A program made the translations under genes and the position numbers. The notes beneath the pieces were generated by a model. The model saw only the letters and a list, made by a program, of their open reading frames with translations. It did not search any database and was not told where the DNA came from. A stretch of DNA of 37,429 nucleotides from a virus: positions 1 through 37,429 of the IMG/VR virus record IMGVR_UViG_3300033153_006263, one strand, 5' to 3'. The first letter of the stretch is position 1. Each line of letters begins with the position of its first letter. Positions 9,009-18,151 of this stretch are shown piece after piece.

Positions 9009-10052
9009 ATGGCTAAGACCGCATTTTTGACGACTGATGCTTTGACCAGAAAAATCTGGTTAGCAAATAATGAACAATTATTTAGGGATGCAATGAAAGA
9101 ATCTTATTTCTTTCCTAAATTTGCATCTGATTCTAAAAACTCAATTGTTTATGTAAAGAATGAACTGACAAAAGAAAAAGGTGATAACATCACTTTTGGT
9201 ATCAGAATGAGATTGCTTGGGACAGGTGTTACATCTGGAACAGCTCTTGAAGGAAAAGAAGAAAGTTTAACAACGTTTAACTATAACGTTTCATTAGAAG
9301 AGTTCGCACATGCTGTTCGTGATGCTGGGCCCCTAGATCGACAACGAAGTCCATTTGACGTTGACATGGAGTCTATTGATGCATTGCGTGACTGGATGAG
9401 CGAGAAAATTGATCTTGAATTGTTTAATGCTCTTCAAGCTACTGGTAATGAGCCAACTACTGTTTTCTATAATAATAATGGAGTTCCAACAAAATCTACA
9501 TCATTCTCAACCGTTAAGGCTGACTTGAATGCAACACAAGATTTGATTGTCCCTTCTGTTATATCTGCAATGAAAACATGGGCATTGACTGGTGGAAACA
9601 GGACTCAAACTCCACTTCGACCAATTATGGTTAATGGCCGACCTCACTATGTTCTACTTTGTCACCCTGATGTTATATATGATCTTAAACAAGACTCTAC
9701 ATATAACCAGGCATATAGAGAAGCTGGAATTCGTGGTGATGAGAACCCTATTTTTAGTGGAGCTGTAGGTATCTGGGATGGTGTTGTTGTTCATGAGCAT
9801 GAGAATGTTCAGATCGGTACAGATGCTGGCGCTGGATCAGTTCCTTTTGCACACAATCATTTCTTCGGCGCACAGGCACTTTGTTGGGCTTGGGGTCAGC
9901 GAACAGAATTGGTTGCAGAAGAATTTGATTATGAGCGTGAGCATGGATTTGCTATTTCTATGATTTCCTCTTCTGGAAAACCAAAGTTCAATAGTAAAGA
10001 CTATGGTGTTATTGGATTTTTGTCAGCTAGAACTCAAATTTCTGACGCATAG
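9009..10052 (+). CDS. Major capsid protein, N4-gp56/P22-like family
   Basis: The protein has 347 aa and starts 3 nt after the scaffold stop. Recognisable features of the N4-gp56 family are the opening (FLTTDALTRKIWLANNEQLFRDAMKESYF), the E-loop-like segment LEGKEESLTTFNYNVSLEEFAHAVRD, and PIMVNGRPHYVLLCHPDVIYDLK. The conserved WDGVVVHEHENV lies near residue 255. It forms the HK97-fold icosahedral shell. Codon use looks the same as its neighbours. A strong hairpin follows the stop (10067-10088), likely protecting or tapering this abundant message. Confidence 0.92.
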   Translation: MAKTAFLTTDALTRKIWLANNEQLFRDAMKESYFFPKFASDSKNSIVYVKNELTKEKGDNITFGIRMRLLGTGVTSGTALEGKEESLTTFNYNVSLEEFAHAVRDAGPLDRQRSPFDVDMESIDALRDWMSEKIDLELFNALQATGNEPTTVFYNNNGVPTKSTSFSTVKADLNATQDLIVPSVISAMKTWALTGGNRTQTPLRPIMVNGRPHYVLLCHPDVIYDLKQDSTYNQAYREAGIRGDENPIFSGAVGIWDGVVVHEHENVQIGTDAGAGSVPFAHNHFFGAQALCWAWGQRTELVAEEFDYEREHGFAISMISSSGKPKFNSKDYGVIGFLSARTQISDA

Positions 10053-10066
10053 GTTGATTTGATTAG

Positions 10067-10088
10067 GGTGCTCAGATGTCTGGGCACC
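10067..10088 (+). other. Strong hairpin after the coat gene
   Basis: GGTGCTCAGA and TCTGGGCACC pair as a 10-bp stem (one G-T pair) with a minimal TG loop. No T-run follows (AATTACTT), so it is not a classic intrinsic terminator. It is more likely an mRNA 3'-end stabiliser or a partial terminator that keeps coat expression above that of downstream genes. Confidence 0.7.
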
Positions 10089-10110
10089 AATTACTTAAAG
10101 GAGTAAAAAA

Positions 10111-10518
10111 ATGCCAAATATTACGAAATTTACTGAGGGAAAGACCATAGTTCAAGGTGTTGATACTTTTCCTGTAAAAGCGGAAAACACACTTAATTTC
10201 GCTACGACTAATGCTGGAGCTGCTGATACAGTAGACGTTCTTACCCTTCCTAAGGGAGCGGTTATAACAGCTGGTGTTCTTAGCGTAAAAACAGCTGAAG
10301 GTGGAGCTGCAACGGTTGATCTTGGAGATCCAGGTTCTCCTACTAGATACACATCAAATGCAGATGCTAACGCTGTAGCTGTTACTGTTTTTGGAGCTGT
10401 TCCATTCCTGAATTCAGCTGAAACTATTTTGACTCTTACTGCCGATGCTGCATTAGATGCCGCGGTAATTGAGATTTCATGCACTTACTATATAATGGAG
10501 AGTGTAGCGAACGCTTAA
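10111..10518 (+). CDS. Probable head decoration or head fibre protein
   Basis: The gene encodes 135 aa and follows the coat gene after the hairpin, with an AAAGGAG ribosome site. The sequence is Ala/Thr/Val-rich and beta-rich (PKGAVITAGVLSVKTAEGG), with only two Cys-free strands of charge, a composition seen in capsid-decorating proteins encoded next to coat genes. There is no signal peptide or membrane helix. The function rests on context and composition only. Confidence 0.65.
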   Translation: MPNITKFTEGKTIVQGVDTFPVKAENTLNFATTNAGAADTVDVLTLPKGAVITAGVLSVKTAEGGAATVDLGDPGSPTRYTSNADANAVAVTVFGAVPFLNSAETILTLTADAALDAAVIEISCTYYIMESVANA

Positions 10519-10531
10519 GAAGGAGTTTAAT

Positions 10532-10741
10532 ATGCATAAGTTAAACCCAAACGGTTGGGATCAGGGGAGGGTTGTTAAGACAATTAATGAACTAATTGAT
10601 AAGGTTTCGGCTTTATCATGTTCTACAAGCACTTCGTCTGTGTCTGATTCTGTAAAGACTGAAGTTTCGCCTACTGCGAAGCCTGAGGCTAAGGAGGCTC
10701 CTCCTAAAAAGAGTTCTTCTAAAAGAGATAGAGGTAAGTAG
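10532..10741 (+). CDS. Small protein with disordered Ser/Lys-rich tail
   Basis: The gene encodes 69 aa and starts 13 nt after the previous stop, with AAGGAGTTTA as ribosome site. Residues 1-30 could form a helix (DQGRVVKTINELIDKVSAL). The remainder is a disordered Ser/Thr/Pro/Lys stretch ending SSSKRDRGK. The stop TAG shares its last base with the GTG start of the gp4-like gene, which suggests coupled translation. It is probably a head-completion accessory, but no family is recognised. Confidence 0.65.
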   Translation: MHKLNPNGWDQGRVVKTINELIDKVSALSCSTSTSSVSDSVKTEVSPTAKPEAKEAPPKKSSSKRDRGK

Positions 10742-11430
10742 TGGCAACTGATTTCATTTTACAAAGAAATGATATTATCAACACGGCCTTGCGTATCATT
10801 GGTGTCCTCCCTACTGGGGAGGATACCTCTTCGTCTTTTATTCAAAATCAAACGAATGAGGCCGTTGAGGCTCTTCAGTTGGTTCTTCTTGATCTTCAAA
10901 ATGAGCTCGATATGCCGTTTAGAGTTAAGGCAGTTAATACGACGATTACTGCTTCGACACAAACATTGGCTATTGATACGGATCATATTGATATACTGAA
11001 TGCTTTTCTTCGTATCGACACATCAGATCATCTTCTTCAAATTATTGGAAGACAGAACTATGAGGACATTGTTGATAAGTCTACAGAAAGCCAGCCTCAA
11101 ATGATCTTTTTCGACAAGCAGGTGGCAAGTCCTATTATAACATTTTGGCCAGTACCTGATATTTCTTACGACTTACATTATAAGGTTTTAACCGTTTTTA
11201 ATGATTTTACTAACGGAACTGATGATCCGCGTACAACAGATAATTTTCCAGAGAGATGGCTTAGATTTATTGTATATGCTTTAGCTATTGATTTAGGGGA
11301 GCAATATCAGATACCTGAAAGAGACCTTATAAGGTTAGAACGTAAGATGGAGCAAATGAAAAAAAATGCTATAATGAGGGACAGTGATAGGAAGACATCA
11401 AGCTTTTTTGTTGGTTCTTATCCAAACTAG
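10741..11430 (+). CDS. Head-tail adaptor, P22 gp4-like
   Basis: The gene encodes 229 aa and starts at GTG 10741, overlapping the previous stop by one base. The helix-rich opening (DIINTALRIIGVLPTGEDTSSS, then NEAVEALQLVLLDLQNELDMPF) and the later PERWLRFIVYALAIDLGEQYQIPE are the hallmarks of the P22 gp4 tail-accessory family, which binds under the portal and closes the packaged head. P22 gp4 is 166 aa; this one has an extended middle. Its position downstream of coat and upstream of tail genes agrees with the role. Confidence 0.85.
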   Translation: MATDFILQRNDIINTALRIIGVLPTGEDTSSSFIQNQTNEAVEALQLVLLDLQNELDMPFRVKAVNTTITASTQTLAIDTDHIDILNAFLRIDTSDHLLQIIGRQNYEDIVDKSTESQPQMIFFDKQVASPIITFWPVPDISYDLHYKVLTVFNDFTNGTDDPRTTDNFPERWLRFIVYALAIDLGEQYQIPERDLIRLERKMEQMKKNAIMRDSDRKTSSFFVGSYPN

Positions 11431-11447
11431 GAAAAGGAGAACGGGAA

Positions 11448-11732
11448 ATGAGTTTAATTACATTGGATCTTAATAAGGAGGTTACTGCATTATCGGGCCA
11501 GCCTATAGAGGGTTCTAATATTGGTGCGATAATTGGTAATTTTTTTGGACAAGTTTCAACTGAAGATTTTGAAAAGTTTGTTGATTGGGGAAAATTGTTA
11601 GTAAGTAGACAGCCTATACAAGTCGATAATTCTGACTTTAATAAGATTAAGGTTCTGATTGATAGTAGTGGCTTAGCAAACATGGTTAAGGTTCAGGCTA
11701 TGGAAGTTATTAGGGCTGCTGAAAAAACATAG
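11448..11732 (+). CDS. Small structural-block protein, unknown
   Basis: The gene encodes 94 aa between the gp4-like adaptor and the giant fibre, with AAAGGAGAACGGG as ribosome site. The protein is mostly helical and amphipathic (ISEE-like acidic and Val/Ile pattern) with a Gly/Ile-rich centre (GSNIGAIIGNFFGQV, about residues 26-40) that is weakly hydrophobic. A similar Gly-rich patch can occur in membrane-inserting virion proteins, but it is too short to call a membrane segment. No family is recognised. Confidence 0.6.
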   Translation: MSLITLDLNKEVTALSGQPIEGSNIGAIIGNFFGQVSTEDFEKFVDWGKLLVSRQPIQVDNSDFNKIKVLIDSSGLANMVKVQAMEVIRAAEKT

Positions 11733-11770
11733 TTAGTTTAAAAGGGGAGGGGATTTAATAGAGGTATGTT

Positions 11771-14700
11771 ATGGCAACACAAGCAGCGCAAGTAGAAAGT
11801 GTTTTATCTGGATTTTTAGATCAAAATGGAAATCCTCTTGCGTCTGGTAAGCTTTACGTATTTGCTGCGGGAACCTCTACCCCTTTTACAACTTATCAAG
11901 ATAAAGACAAAGGCGTTGCTCATGCTCACCCGATAACTTTAGATGCTCAAGGACAAGCGCTTGTATTTATTGATGGGCTGGTCAAGTTTGAGCTTAGAGA
12001 TTCTTCTGACGTGGCTATTCCTGGCGGTATTTTTGATGGATTACAATATTTCTTTGTACAGGAAACCGTAGACACGGCCTCTATTATAAAGGCAGCTGAT
12101 GGAACTGGAATTCGTATTGAGGATGATGGCGGCAATTTAGGTGTCTTTGTTGAGGATGGTGGTCAGGTAGGGATTGGGCATGCGTTGCCTGAGGCTGCTC
12201 TTCATACAGTTAGTTCGGGGGTAGATTCATATGCTACGTCTATTAGTGTATCTCCATTAAACTCTGATATTTCATTATTTGAAAATAATAATGTTGGTGG
12301 AAATTTTGCGTCATTATTAATGCGTGCATCAAGTGTTAGTCCTGGAATAGCTAGGTTGATCGCCGTTCGGGACGCTCCAAGTGAAACAAGTTTTGCTATT
12401 CAGCTGGCAGATTCCACTGATTTGTCAAACACTGTTGAGCAATTCCTTTTAACTTCTGAAGGGGATCTTACTGTAGGAGGCTCATTTTCTGTTGATAATA
12501 TTAATATTGATGGGAATACGATCAGTTCTACTGATACTAATGGTGATATTAATTTAAGTCCAAATGGTACTGGGACTGTTGTTATTAATACTGATTTAGA
12601 TGTTGATAATTTAAATCTAGATGGAAATACAATTAGTTCAGTTTCTAATGGTATTATCTTAACCCCTTTTTCTGGTTCTCAAGTTCTTATTGATGGCCAT
12701 TGGGGTTTTAGTGGTGCCATTATGTCGGGTCAAACAGCGGTTGATACAACAATAAATTCATTTGCAGGCCAAGATGTTGTTATTAATGGAAATACAATTA
12801 CAACATTAGGATTTAATAGTGATGTTATTTTGCCAGATGGCTCAGCGGCAACTCCTTCGTTAAGATTTGAGAATTTATTGGATGCTGGTCTTTTTAGGGC
12901 TGGGAGTGATATTGGTGTTGCAACGGCTGGAACTGAAAGAGCTCGTGTTTTAAGTGATGGAAAATTTGTTATTGGAGCGTCAACTGCGACGAGCAATTTA
13001 GAGGTTGTTGGAAATTTTAGGGCTTTTGAAGATGATGCAGGTACAGATAGGGGCATTCTTTTAGATAATAGTGCTTCTAACGATACTGGAATAATTGATA
13101 CTCCTAATGCAACAACTGGAATTCAGATCAATGTTGGTGGTTCAGAAAAAGTTAGGATAGATACATCTGGAAATATTGGCGTAGGAACATCTACTCCAGG
13201 AGGGATATTCGAAGTAGAAGATGGGACCGCTGGGACTGTTATAAGATCCATAATTAATCATACTGATAATACAAATTCATCATCAAGTGCAATCCTTCAG
13301 CTTCAAACGGGAGGAGCTTCTGGTGGAGACCCCAAGATCTTTTTTAAAAATGCAGTTACTGATTGGTCTTTAGGTGTAGACAATTCGGATGGGGATAAAT
13401 TTAAGATTGCTAAAAATGACGAATTAAGCACGTCAACGCACTTCACTATTGATACGTCTGGGAATGCAGGAATAGGAACAGATTCTCCTAATTTTTCAAC
13501 TGGAAGCGGATTAGAAATATCTAGAAATGGCCCAGCAACTTTAAGGTTAACAGACTTGGGCAGTGGGAATAAGAACGTAGAGCTTTCAGTTGATGATGCA
13601 GGAGCCTTCACAATTAATTCACAAGACAGTGGTCTTAGCATGGTGTTTAAAACATTTGACACGGAAAGAATGCGAATTACAGAATCTGGACTTGTTGGTA
13701 TTGGAACGTCAAACCCTTTGAATACTTTAGATATAAATGCCGCTACTGCTTCAATGGAACTTAAATCAACTTCAGATTCAATTGCATCTTTTACAATTGA
13801 TGCTGGAGCTACATCTGATGCAGTAATACTACTAGATGATAATAACGTTACTAATTGGGCAATTGGAATGGATTCTAGTAATTCAAATGCTTATACCATA
13901 TCTAATTCTGGTGGTTTAGGAACTTTAAACAGAATAGTAGTAAGTACGTCCGGAAATTTGGCATTAGGAGCTCCAGATAATGTGACAGATCCAGAAGGGG
14001 CAGCCTTAACATCTCGTTATAAAGTTCAATATTCAGGAACTATAAATAAGTTCATAACTGGTTCTGAAGGTATTGTTTTAGAAAATATAGGAAGCGGTAC
14101 CGGTGGCGCGGATATATATCTAGCTAAAGGTCGTGGGGGAGAAAATGGGTCTACATTAGATGGGGATATTTTAGGAACAATACAGTTTGGGTCTGGAACA
14201 GGATCTCAATATTCAACACCAGTTGCTATTGCAGCAATTGCCAATGGAACTCAATCTGGAAGCTCAAGACCATCAGATTTAGTTTTATATACATCTATTA
14301 CCGATAGTTCTTATCAAGTAAATAATGAAAGGATGAGGATACTTAGTGATGGAAAAGTTGGGATTGGATCTTCAGCTCCATCCGCTCAACTTCATGTACT
14401 TGCAGATGGGGTTTCTAGTCAAATTATATTGGAGAGAGCAGGTAGTTCTGCGGGATTCTCTTATATAGGAGCAGATGCGGATGGATTTAGTGTTTTTGAT
14501 AGCTCAATAGCTAAGATTTTCAATATAAGTAACGATGCTTTCTTTGGTTTTGATGTAGCGCCTAAAACTAATCCAGGAAGTTCTGGTGTCCCAAAGGTTG
14601 TAATAAAAACAACAGCCGCTGTTACTAGTGGAGATACCCACTTGAGTTTTATTGGGGTAAATGATCACGTTTTTGGAACTGGAATTTACGAGTCTGGAGG

Positions 14701-15544
14701 AAATGGGGTTCTTCGTATAGGAATTGATGATGATTCTGGCCCTCCTAGTGTTGGTACGATAGAAATCGCGCATCTAAACCCTATAGGTGGAAATGATACT
14801 CATCTATCACTTTCTAATAATTTATCTATTGGTGCCGGTCTTATTCCTACAAATACTATTGATATTTCAAGGTCTGCTCCAGTTGTACAAATAAAGTCAT
14901 CTGATGATACGGCATCAACAATAATAATTGATTCTGGGGCTACTTCTGATGCATTTATAAACTTTAAGGATAACTCCGTTGATACCTGGTCAGTTGGAAA
15001 TGACGCTACTGATAATACGTTTAGGATATCCAGTTCTGGGGCTTTGGGAACAAATGACCAGGTTGTTGTTACATCGGCTGGAGATGTGGGTATTGGTGGA
15101 TCTCCAAATGCAAGTTATTCATTAGACGTTACTGCAGGGGATTCTCGAGTTGGTTGGCATGGTGATGAAGACACAATAAAAATACTTCCATCTGACTTCA
15201 TGGTTAATATTGACAACACTAAGCATCCTGGTATGTTTTGGGACGATTCTAATGGTGGCGTAGTTGTAGATGATAATGCTAATGAATTGTATTGTTTTGT
15301 TTCAGTTCCTGTTGGATACAAAGCGACAGATGTTAGGATAGATGCTAGTGGCACAATCGCTATAGAGGCTTTTTCTAGGGACATAAATTCTGCAGCTGAG
15401 ACTTCTCTTGGTACAGGAAACACAAATGCCAATGTGGATATCACGGATGAAAATTCTGATGCGACTAACTATATAATGATACGTGTTAATGTTGTAAAAA
15501 ATGAATATGTTTATGGTGGTACTGTTACCATAGCAAGAATATGA
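11771..15544 (+). CDS. Giant tail fibre protein
   Basis: The gene encodes 1257 aa. The N-terminus (residues 1-100, SGFLDQNGNPLASGKLYVFAAGTSTP, then the YQDKDKG segment) is the usual virion-binding module of podophage fibres. The shaft carries many GxVGIGTSxP-type turns (GVGTSTP, GIGTDSP, GIGTSNP, GIGSSAP, GIGGSPN), as in long beta-helical fibres. Two ~70-residue segments are internal duplicates: about 662-735 (IDAGATSDAVILLDDNN) and about 1038-1110 (IDSGATSDAFINFKDNS). No S74-type autoproteolytic chaperone is visible at the C-terminus. The stop overlaps the next ATG (ATGA). It likely binds the host surface. Confidence 0.9.
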   Translation: MATQAAQVESVLSGFLDQNGNPLASGKLYVFAAGTSTPFTTYQDKDKGVAHAHPITLDAQGQALVFIDGLVKFELRDSSDVAIPGGIFDGLQYFFVQETVDTASIIKAADGTGIRIEDDGGNLGVFVEDGGQVGIGHALPEAALHTVSSGVDSYATSISVSPLNSDISLFENNNVGGNFASLLMRASSVSPGIARLIAVRDAPSETSFAIQLADSTDLSNTVEQFLLTSEGDLTVGGSFSVDNINIDGNTISSTDTNGDINLSPNGTGTVVINTDLDVDNLNLDGNTISSVSNGIILTPFSGSQVLIDGHWGFSGAIMSGQTAVDTTINSFAGQDVVINGNTITTLGFNSDVILPDGSAATPSLRFENLLDAGLFRAGSDIGVATAGTERARVLSDGKFVIGASTATSNLEVVGNFRAFEDDAGTDRGILLDNSASNDTGIIDTPNATTGIQINVGGSEKVRIDTSGNIGVGTSTPGGIFEVEDGTAGTVIRSIINHTDNTNSSSSAILQLQTGGASGGDPKIFFKNAVTDWSLGVDNSDGDKFKIAKNDELSTSTHFTIDTSGNAGIGTDSPNFSTGSGLEISRNGPATLRLTDLGSGNKNVELSVDDAGAFTINSQDSGLSMVFKTFDTERMRITESGLVGIGTSNPLNTLDINAATASMELKSTSDSIASFTIDAGATSDAVILLDDNNVTNWAIGMDSSNSNAYTISNSGGLGTLNRIVVSTSGNLALGAPDNVTDPEGAALTSRYKVQYSGTINKFITGSEGIVLENIGSGTGGADIYLAKGRGGENGSTLDGDILGTIQFGSGTGSQYSTPVAIAAIANGTQSGSSRPSDLVLYTSITDSSYQVNNERMRILSDGKVGIGSSAPSAQLHVLADGVSSQIILERAGSSAGFSYIGADADGFSVFDSSIAKIFNISNDAFFGFDVAPKTNPGSSGVPKVVIKTTAAVTSGDTHLSFIGVNDHVFGTGIYESGGNGVLRIGIDDDSGPPSVGTIEIAHLNPIGGNDTHLSLSNNLSIGAGLIPTNTIDISRSAPVVQIKSSDDTASTIIIDSGATSDAFINFKDNSVDTWSVGNDATDNTFRISSSGALGTNDQVVVTSAGDVGIGGSPNASYSLDVTAGDSRVGWHGDEDTIKILPSDFMVNIDNTKHPGMFWDDSNGGVVVDDNANELYCFVSVPVGYKATDVRIDASGTIAIEAFSRDINSAAETSLGTGNTNANVDITDENSDATNYIMIRVNVVKNEYVYGGTVTIARI

Positions 15545-15927
15545 TGGTTGATTTAGAGAACAGCAAAACATTATCAATAAGAAAAAGAACTAAATATGGC
15601 GTTGAATATGTTGTTCAAAGTGATGAGGGTCTTTATGTTGTGGAAAGAACTGGGGAGTGTTCTGAAAACTGTGCAGGTTGCTGTAAAGCATTTATTTTGC
15701 CTTCTGAACCGAATCATTTTTTAAGTCAGTTTTGCCATAAAAATAAATCGGGGAAAAGTTTTTTAAAAATGAGATGTAATAATTTGGATAAAAATGACCG
15801 TTGCAAAATATATCTTTCTAATAAAAAACCAAAAGTATGTGAAAATTTTCCATCTCCGACAGACCCTATGTATCATCATCTAAAAGATGAGTGTACTTAT
15901 AAATTTAAAGTTCTTAGGAAAATCTAA
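15541..15927 (+). CDS. YkgJ-like cysteine-cluster protein
   Basis: The gene encodes 128 aa and overlaps the fibre stop (ATGA). Cysteines follow the pattern of the YkgJ/CxxCxxCC family of predicted zinc- or iron-chelating proteins: CSENCAGCC at about residues 38-46, a Cys near 63, C at about 77, DRCKIYLSNKKPKVCENFP at about 85-104, and a late Cys. The R-C-x-I-Y-x-x-(K/R)-P-x-x-C-x-x-F-P signature is clear. The biochemical role of the family is not settled. Its place between a fibre and a lytic peptidase suggests a late function, possibly protein modification or virion maturation (inference). The next gene starts immediately after the stop. Confidence 0.8.
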   Translation: MMVDLENSKTLSIRKRTKYGVEYVVQSDEGLYVVERTGECSENCAGCCKAFILPSEPNHFLSQFCHKNKSGKSFLKMRCNNLDKNDRCKIYLSNKKPKVCENFPSPTDPMYHHLKDECTYKFKVLRKI

Positions 15928-16377
15928 ATGAAATTAACTGAAAATTTTTATGTGAAAGAAATATTAACCTCTGAGTCTAGGCCAGATTTACTAGAAGACG
16001 TAGTTTTAACAGAGTCTCATATTCTTAGGGCTAAGCTTCATGCTGAAGGGGCCTTGCAGCCAATACGAAATAGATGGGGGATGGTGTCGATAGAGTCTTG
16101 GCATCGTACAGAAAGACTAAATAAGGCTCTTAAAGGAGCTGAATACTCAGATCATCTTGAGTATGAAACAACTGACTTTGTCATAGATGAATTTAGAGGG
16201 TTAGATAAAATGTTTGATGTATTTAAGTGGATTGCAAACTCAACTATTCCTTATCGTCAGATTATCTATTACCAAAAAAGCAATATAAATTTTATTCATA
16301 TATCATCTAATTATCCAGGAAAAGATTATAAGCATCAAAGACTTATTAAAGGAGTGGAGGGATTTCGAGAATGGTAA
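15928..16377 (+). CDS. M15-type peptidase, probable endolysin
   Basis: The gene encodes 149 aa. The segment RNRWGMVSIESWHRTERLN, then SDHLEYETTDF, then NFIHIS matches the peptidase M15A layout (S/H...D, ...H). The predicted zinc ligands are H76, D83 and H124. Members cleave peptide cross-links in peptidoglycan. Odd points are a Trp in place of the usual Tyr before the conserved Arg (SWHR instead of SGYR), and the acidic/Thr-rich EYETTDF in place of GxAxD, so the activity deserves checking. There is no signal peptide, so export would need a holin. It overlaps the next gene by 7 nt. Alternatively it is a virion-borne lysin, because it lies inside the tail cluster. Confidence 0.78.
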   Translation: MKLTENFYVKEILTSESRPDLLEDVVLTESHILRAKLHAEGALQPIRNRWGMVSIESWHRTERLNKALKGAEYSDHLEYETTDFVIDEFRGLDKMFDVFKWIANSTIPYRQIIYYQKSNINFIHISSNYPGKDYKHQRLIKGVEGFREW

Positions 16378-16727
16378 ACATATTTAGTGGAGTATCTTTT
16401 TTGATTAAACATGTTGTTGGATTATTTTTACCAGGATCTAATGGAGTTTATATTGTCGTCTATAAGATAATTTCTGAAATAGCCAAGCTTACAAAAAACA
16501 AGGTTGATGATGATGTTTTGGTTTTAATTGGTGCCTATATAAAGAACTCTACGAAAGATCTAAATGAGTCTGATAAGGACAAGTTGTTTGCTTTGCTTTC
16601 TAAATCTAATATTAAGTCAGTAAAGGATATTCGACTGGAAATTTCAAAAGGAAATACAGTTAATGTAAATACTCCATTTGGATATGTTAAGTTTAATTAT
16701 AAAAATAGTGATATATCACTTAAATAA
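16371..16727 (+). CDS. Unknown late protein, possible holin or tail component
   Basis: The gene encodes 118 aa and overlaps the M15 gene by 7 nt, with AGTGGAGGG upstream. Residues about 3-38 are largely hydrophobic (GVSFLIKHVVGLFLPG, then VYIVVYKIISEI) and could form one or two membrane segments. The rest is a Lys/Asp-rich helical domain and a short beta tail. Adjacency to the predicted lysin makes a holin plausible. The Lys and His inside the first segment and the C-terminal domain argue equally for a virion protein. Confidence in a function is low. Confidence 0.6.
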   Translation: MVNIFSGVSFLIKHVVGLFLPGSNGVYIVVYKIISEIAKLTKNKVDDDVLVLIGAYIKNSTKDLNESDKDKLFALLSKSNIKSVKDIRLEISKGNTVNVNTPFGYVKFNYKNSDISLK

Positions 16728-16729
16728 TA

Positions 16730-18151
16730 ATGCCAAGAGCTAAATTACCATTTAATATAAGACCCTATCAGAATGTAGATGAAGTATCTTTAGAAGAAGA
16801 AGGTGCCGAGCTTACTAATGGTATTTTAGTCCCTAAACCAGATGGCTCATTTGTATCTAAACGTCGTCCTGGTTTTTCTAGCTTTATAACGCTAGGTACT
16901 GGAGTAAAGGTAGATGGTCTTTATTGGTGGGATCGAAAGCAACTTAATATTGCTAATAGTGCTGGTCAAACGTTTAAGATTACTGATTCTGTCGGAACTT
17001 TTTTAGATATTACAACAGATGTAATACCCGCTGGTGTTCGTACAATTTATGCTGAACATGGCGATAATCTCTTTATGACGAGCGGTGGTAGAATTGCTTT
17101 TACAAATGGTGTCTCTAATACAGCTTTTATAGCTAGTGCAGCAGCTCCTGTAGGGTGTACTCACGTACAATTTATTGACCAATATCTAGTAGCTATTAAT
17201 GCTAATGACGATAAGCTTTTCTTTTCAGATGTTGGTGATCCCTTTACATGGCAAAGTTTATCATTTATTAGCGCTCAATCTAGTTTCGATATTACACAGG
17301 CTATCTTAGTAAAGAATAGAAATATTATTATATTTGGTAGCCAAACTATAGAGTTTTGGTTTAATGATGGATCAACTCCTTTTAGAAGACGAAATGATAT
17401 TAATATATCAATGGGAACATTATCTAAGTACTCTGTAACAGATACTGATATTGGTGTGTTTTTTATGAATGAAAACCGAGAAGTTTATTTGCTTGGTACC
17501 AATGGTTCTTTAAAGAAAGTCTCTTTTCGATTTGATAAGGTTCTTCAAGAATTAACTAATGTTACTGATGCATTGGGAGATGATCATGTTATTAATGGTA
17601 AAGGATTCTATGTTCTGCATTTTCCTACTGATGGAAGAACATTTGCTTATGACTACCAAAACGATTATTGGGTTCCATGGGCCTTTTTTAGTGGAGGTTC
17701 TTTTAGCCAGTATCTAGGTAATAACTATTCCTATGCTGCTGGATTCAATTTAGATTTAGCTGGTTCATTTACTGATGATAAGATCTATAAGCTAAGTTTT
17801 GGTACATTTGATGACGATGGGACAGATATGAGATGGGTTCTTAAGACAGGTCATATAAGTCATAATGATATTATTAGTAGAAAGAGATCCGATAAACTTT
17901 ATTTTGTTATTAAGTCTGGACACTCTTTGCCAGCAGCCGCAATGCCAAATATGATGATACGCCAGCGAACAGATAATCGTTTCTTTGGTTTTTTGAGAAA
18001 TATTCCTTTACAAAAGGTTGGAGATACATTGTTTTTACCAAAGATGCATCGTCAAGGTATTTATAATACACGTCAGTATGAATTATCAATTAGTGATGCA
18101 ATTGATATTGAGTTTGTCGAAGCTCAAGAATCCTATACCTTGCTTGAATAA
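16730..18151 (+). CDS. Tail hub / DNA stabilisation protein, P22 gp10-like
   Basis: The protein has 473 aa, the length of P22 gp10 (472 aa). It opens with KLPFNIRPYQNVDEVSLEEEGAELTNG and keeps the family's beta-propeller-like pattern: GVKVDGLYWWDRKQLN, VQFIDQYLVAINANDDKLFFSD, FGSQTIEFWFNDGSTPF and GTLSKYSVTDTDIGVFFMNENREVYLL. The family plugs the portal channel after packaging. The next gene begins at the final base of the stop. Confidence 0.9.
   Translation: MPRAKLPFNIRPYQNVDEVSLEEEGAELTNGILVPKPDGSFVSKRRPGFSSFITLGTGVKVDGLYWWDRKQLNIANSAGQTFKITDSVGTFLDITTDVIPAGVRTIYAEHGDNLFMTSGGRIAFTNGVSNTAFIASAAAPVGCTHVQFIDQYLVAINANDDKLFFSDVGDPFTWQSLSFISAQSSFDITQAILVKNRNIIIFGSQTIEFWFNDGSTPFRRRNDINISMGTLSKYSVTDTDIGVFFMNENREVYLLGTNGSLKKVSFRFDKVLQELTNVTDALGDDHVINGKGFYVLHFPTDGRTFAYDYQNDYWVPWAFFSGGSFSQYLGNNYSYAAGFNLDLAGSFTDDKIYKLSFGTFDDDGTDMRWVLKTGHISHNDIISRKRSDKLYFVIKSGHSLPAAAMPNMMIRQRTDNRFFGFLRNIPLQKVGDTLFLPKMHRQGIYNTRQYELSISDAIDIEFVEAQESYTLLE

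Noticed and set aside
10152-10484. 110-codon minus-strand frame opposite the decoration-type gene
   Set aside because: Shadow of a better-supported gene with ribosome site; its Ala/Val/Ser-rich sequence follows from the opposite strand.
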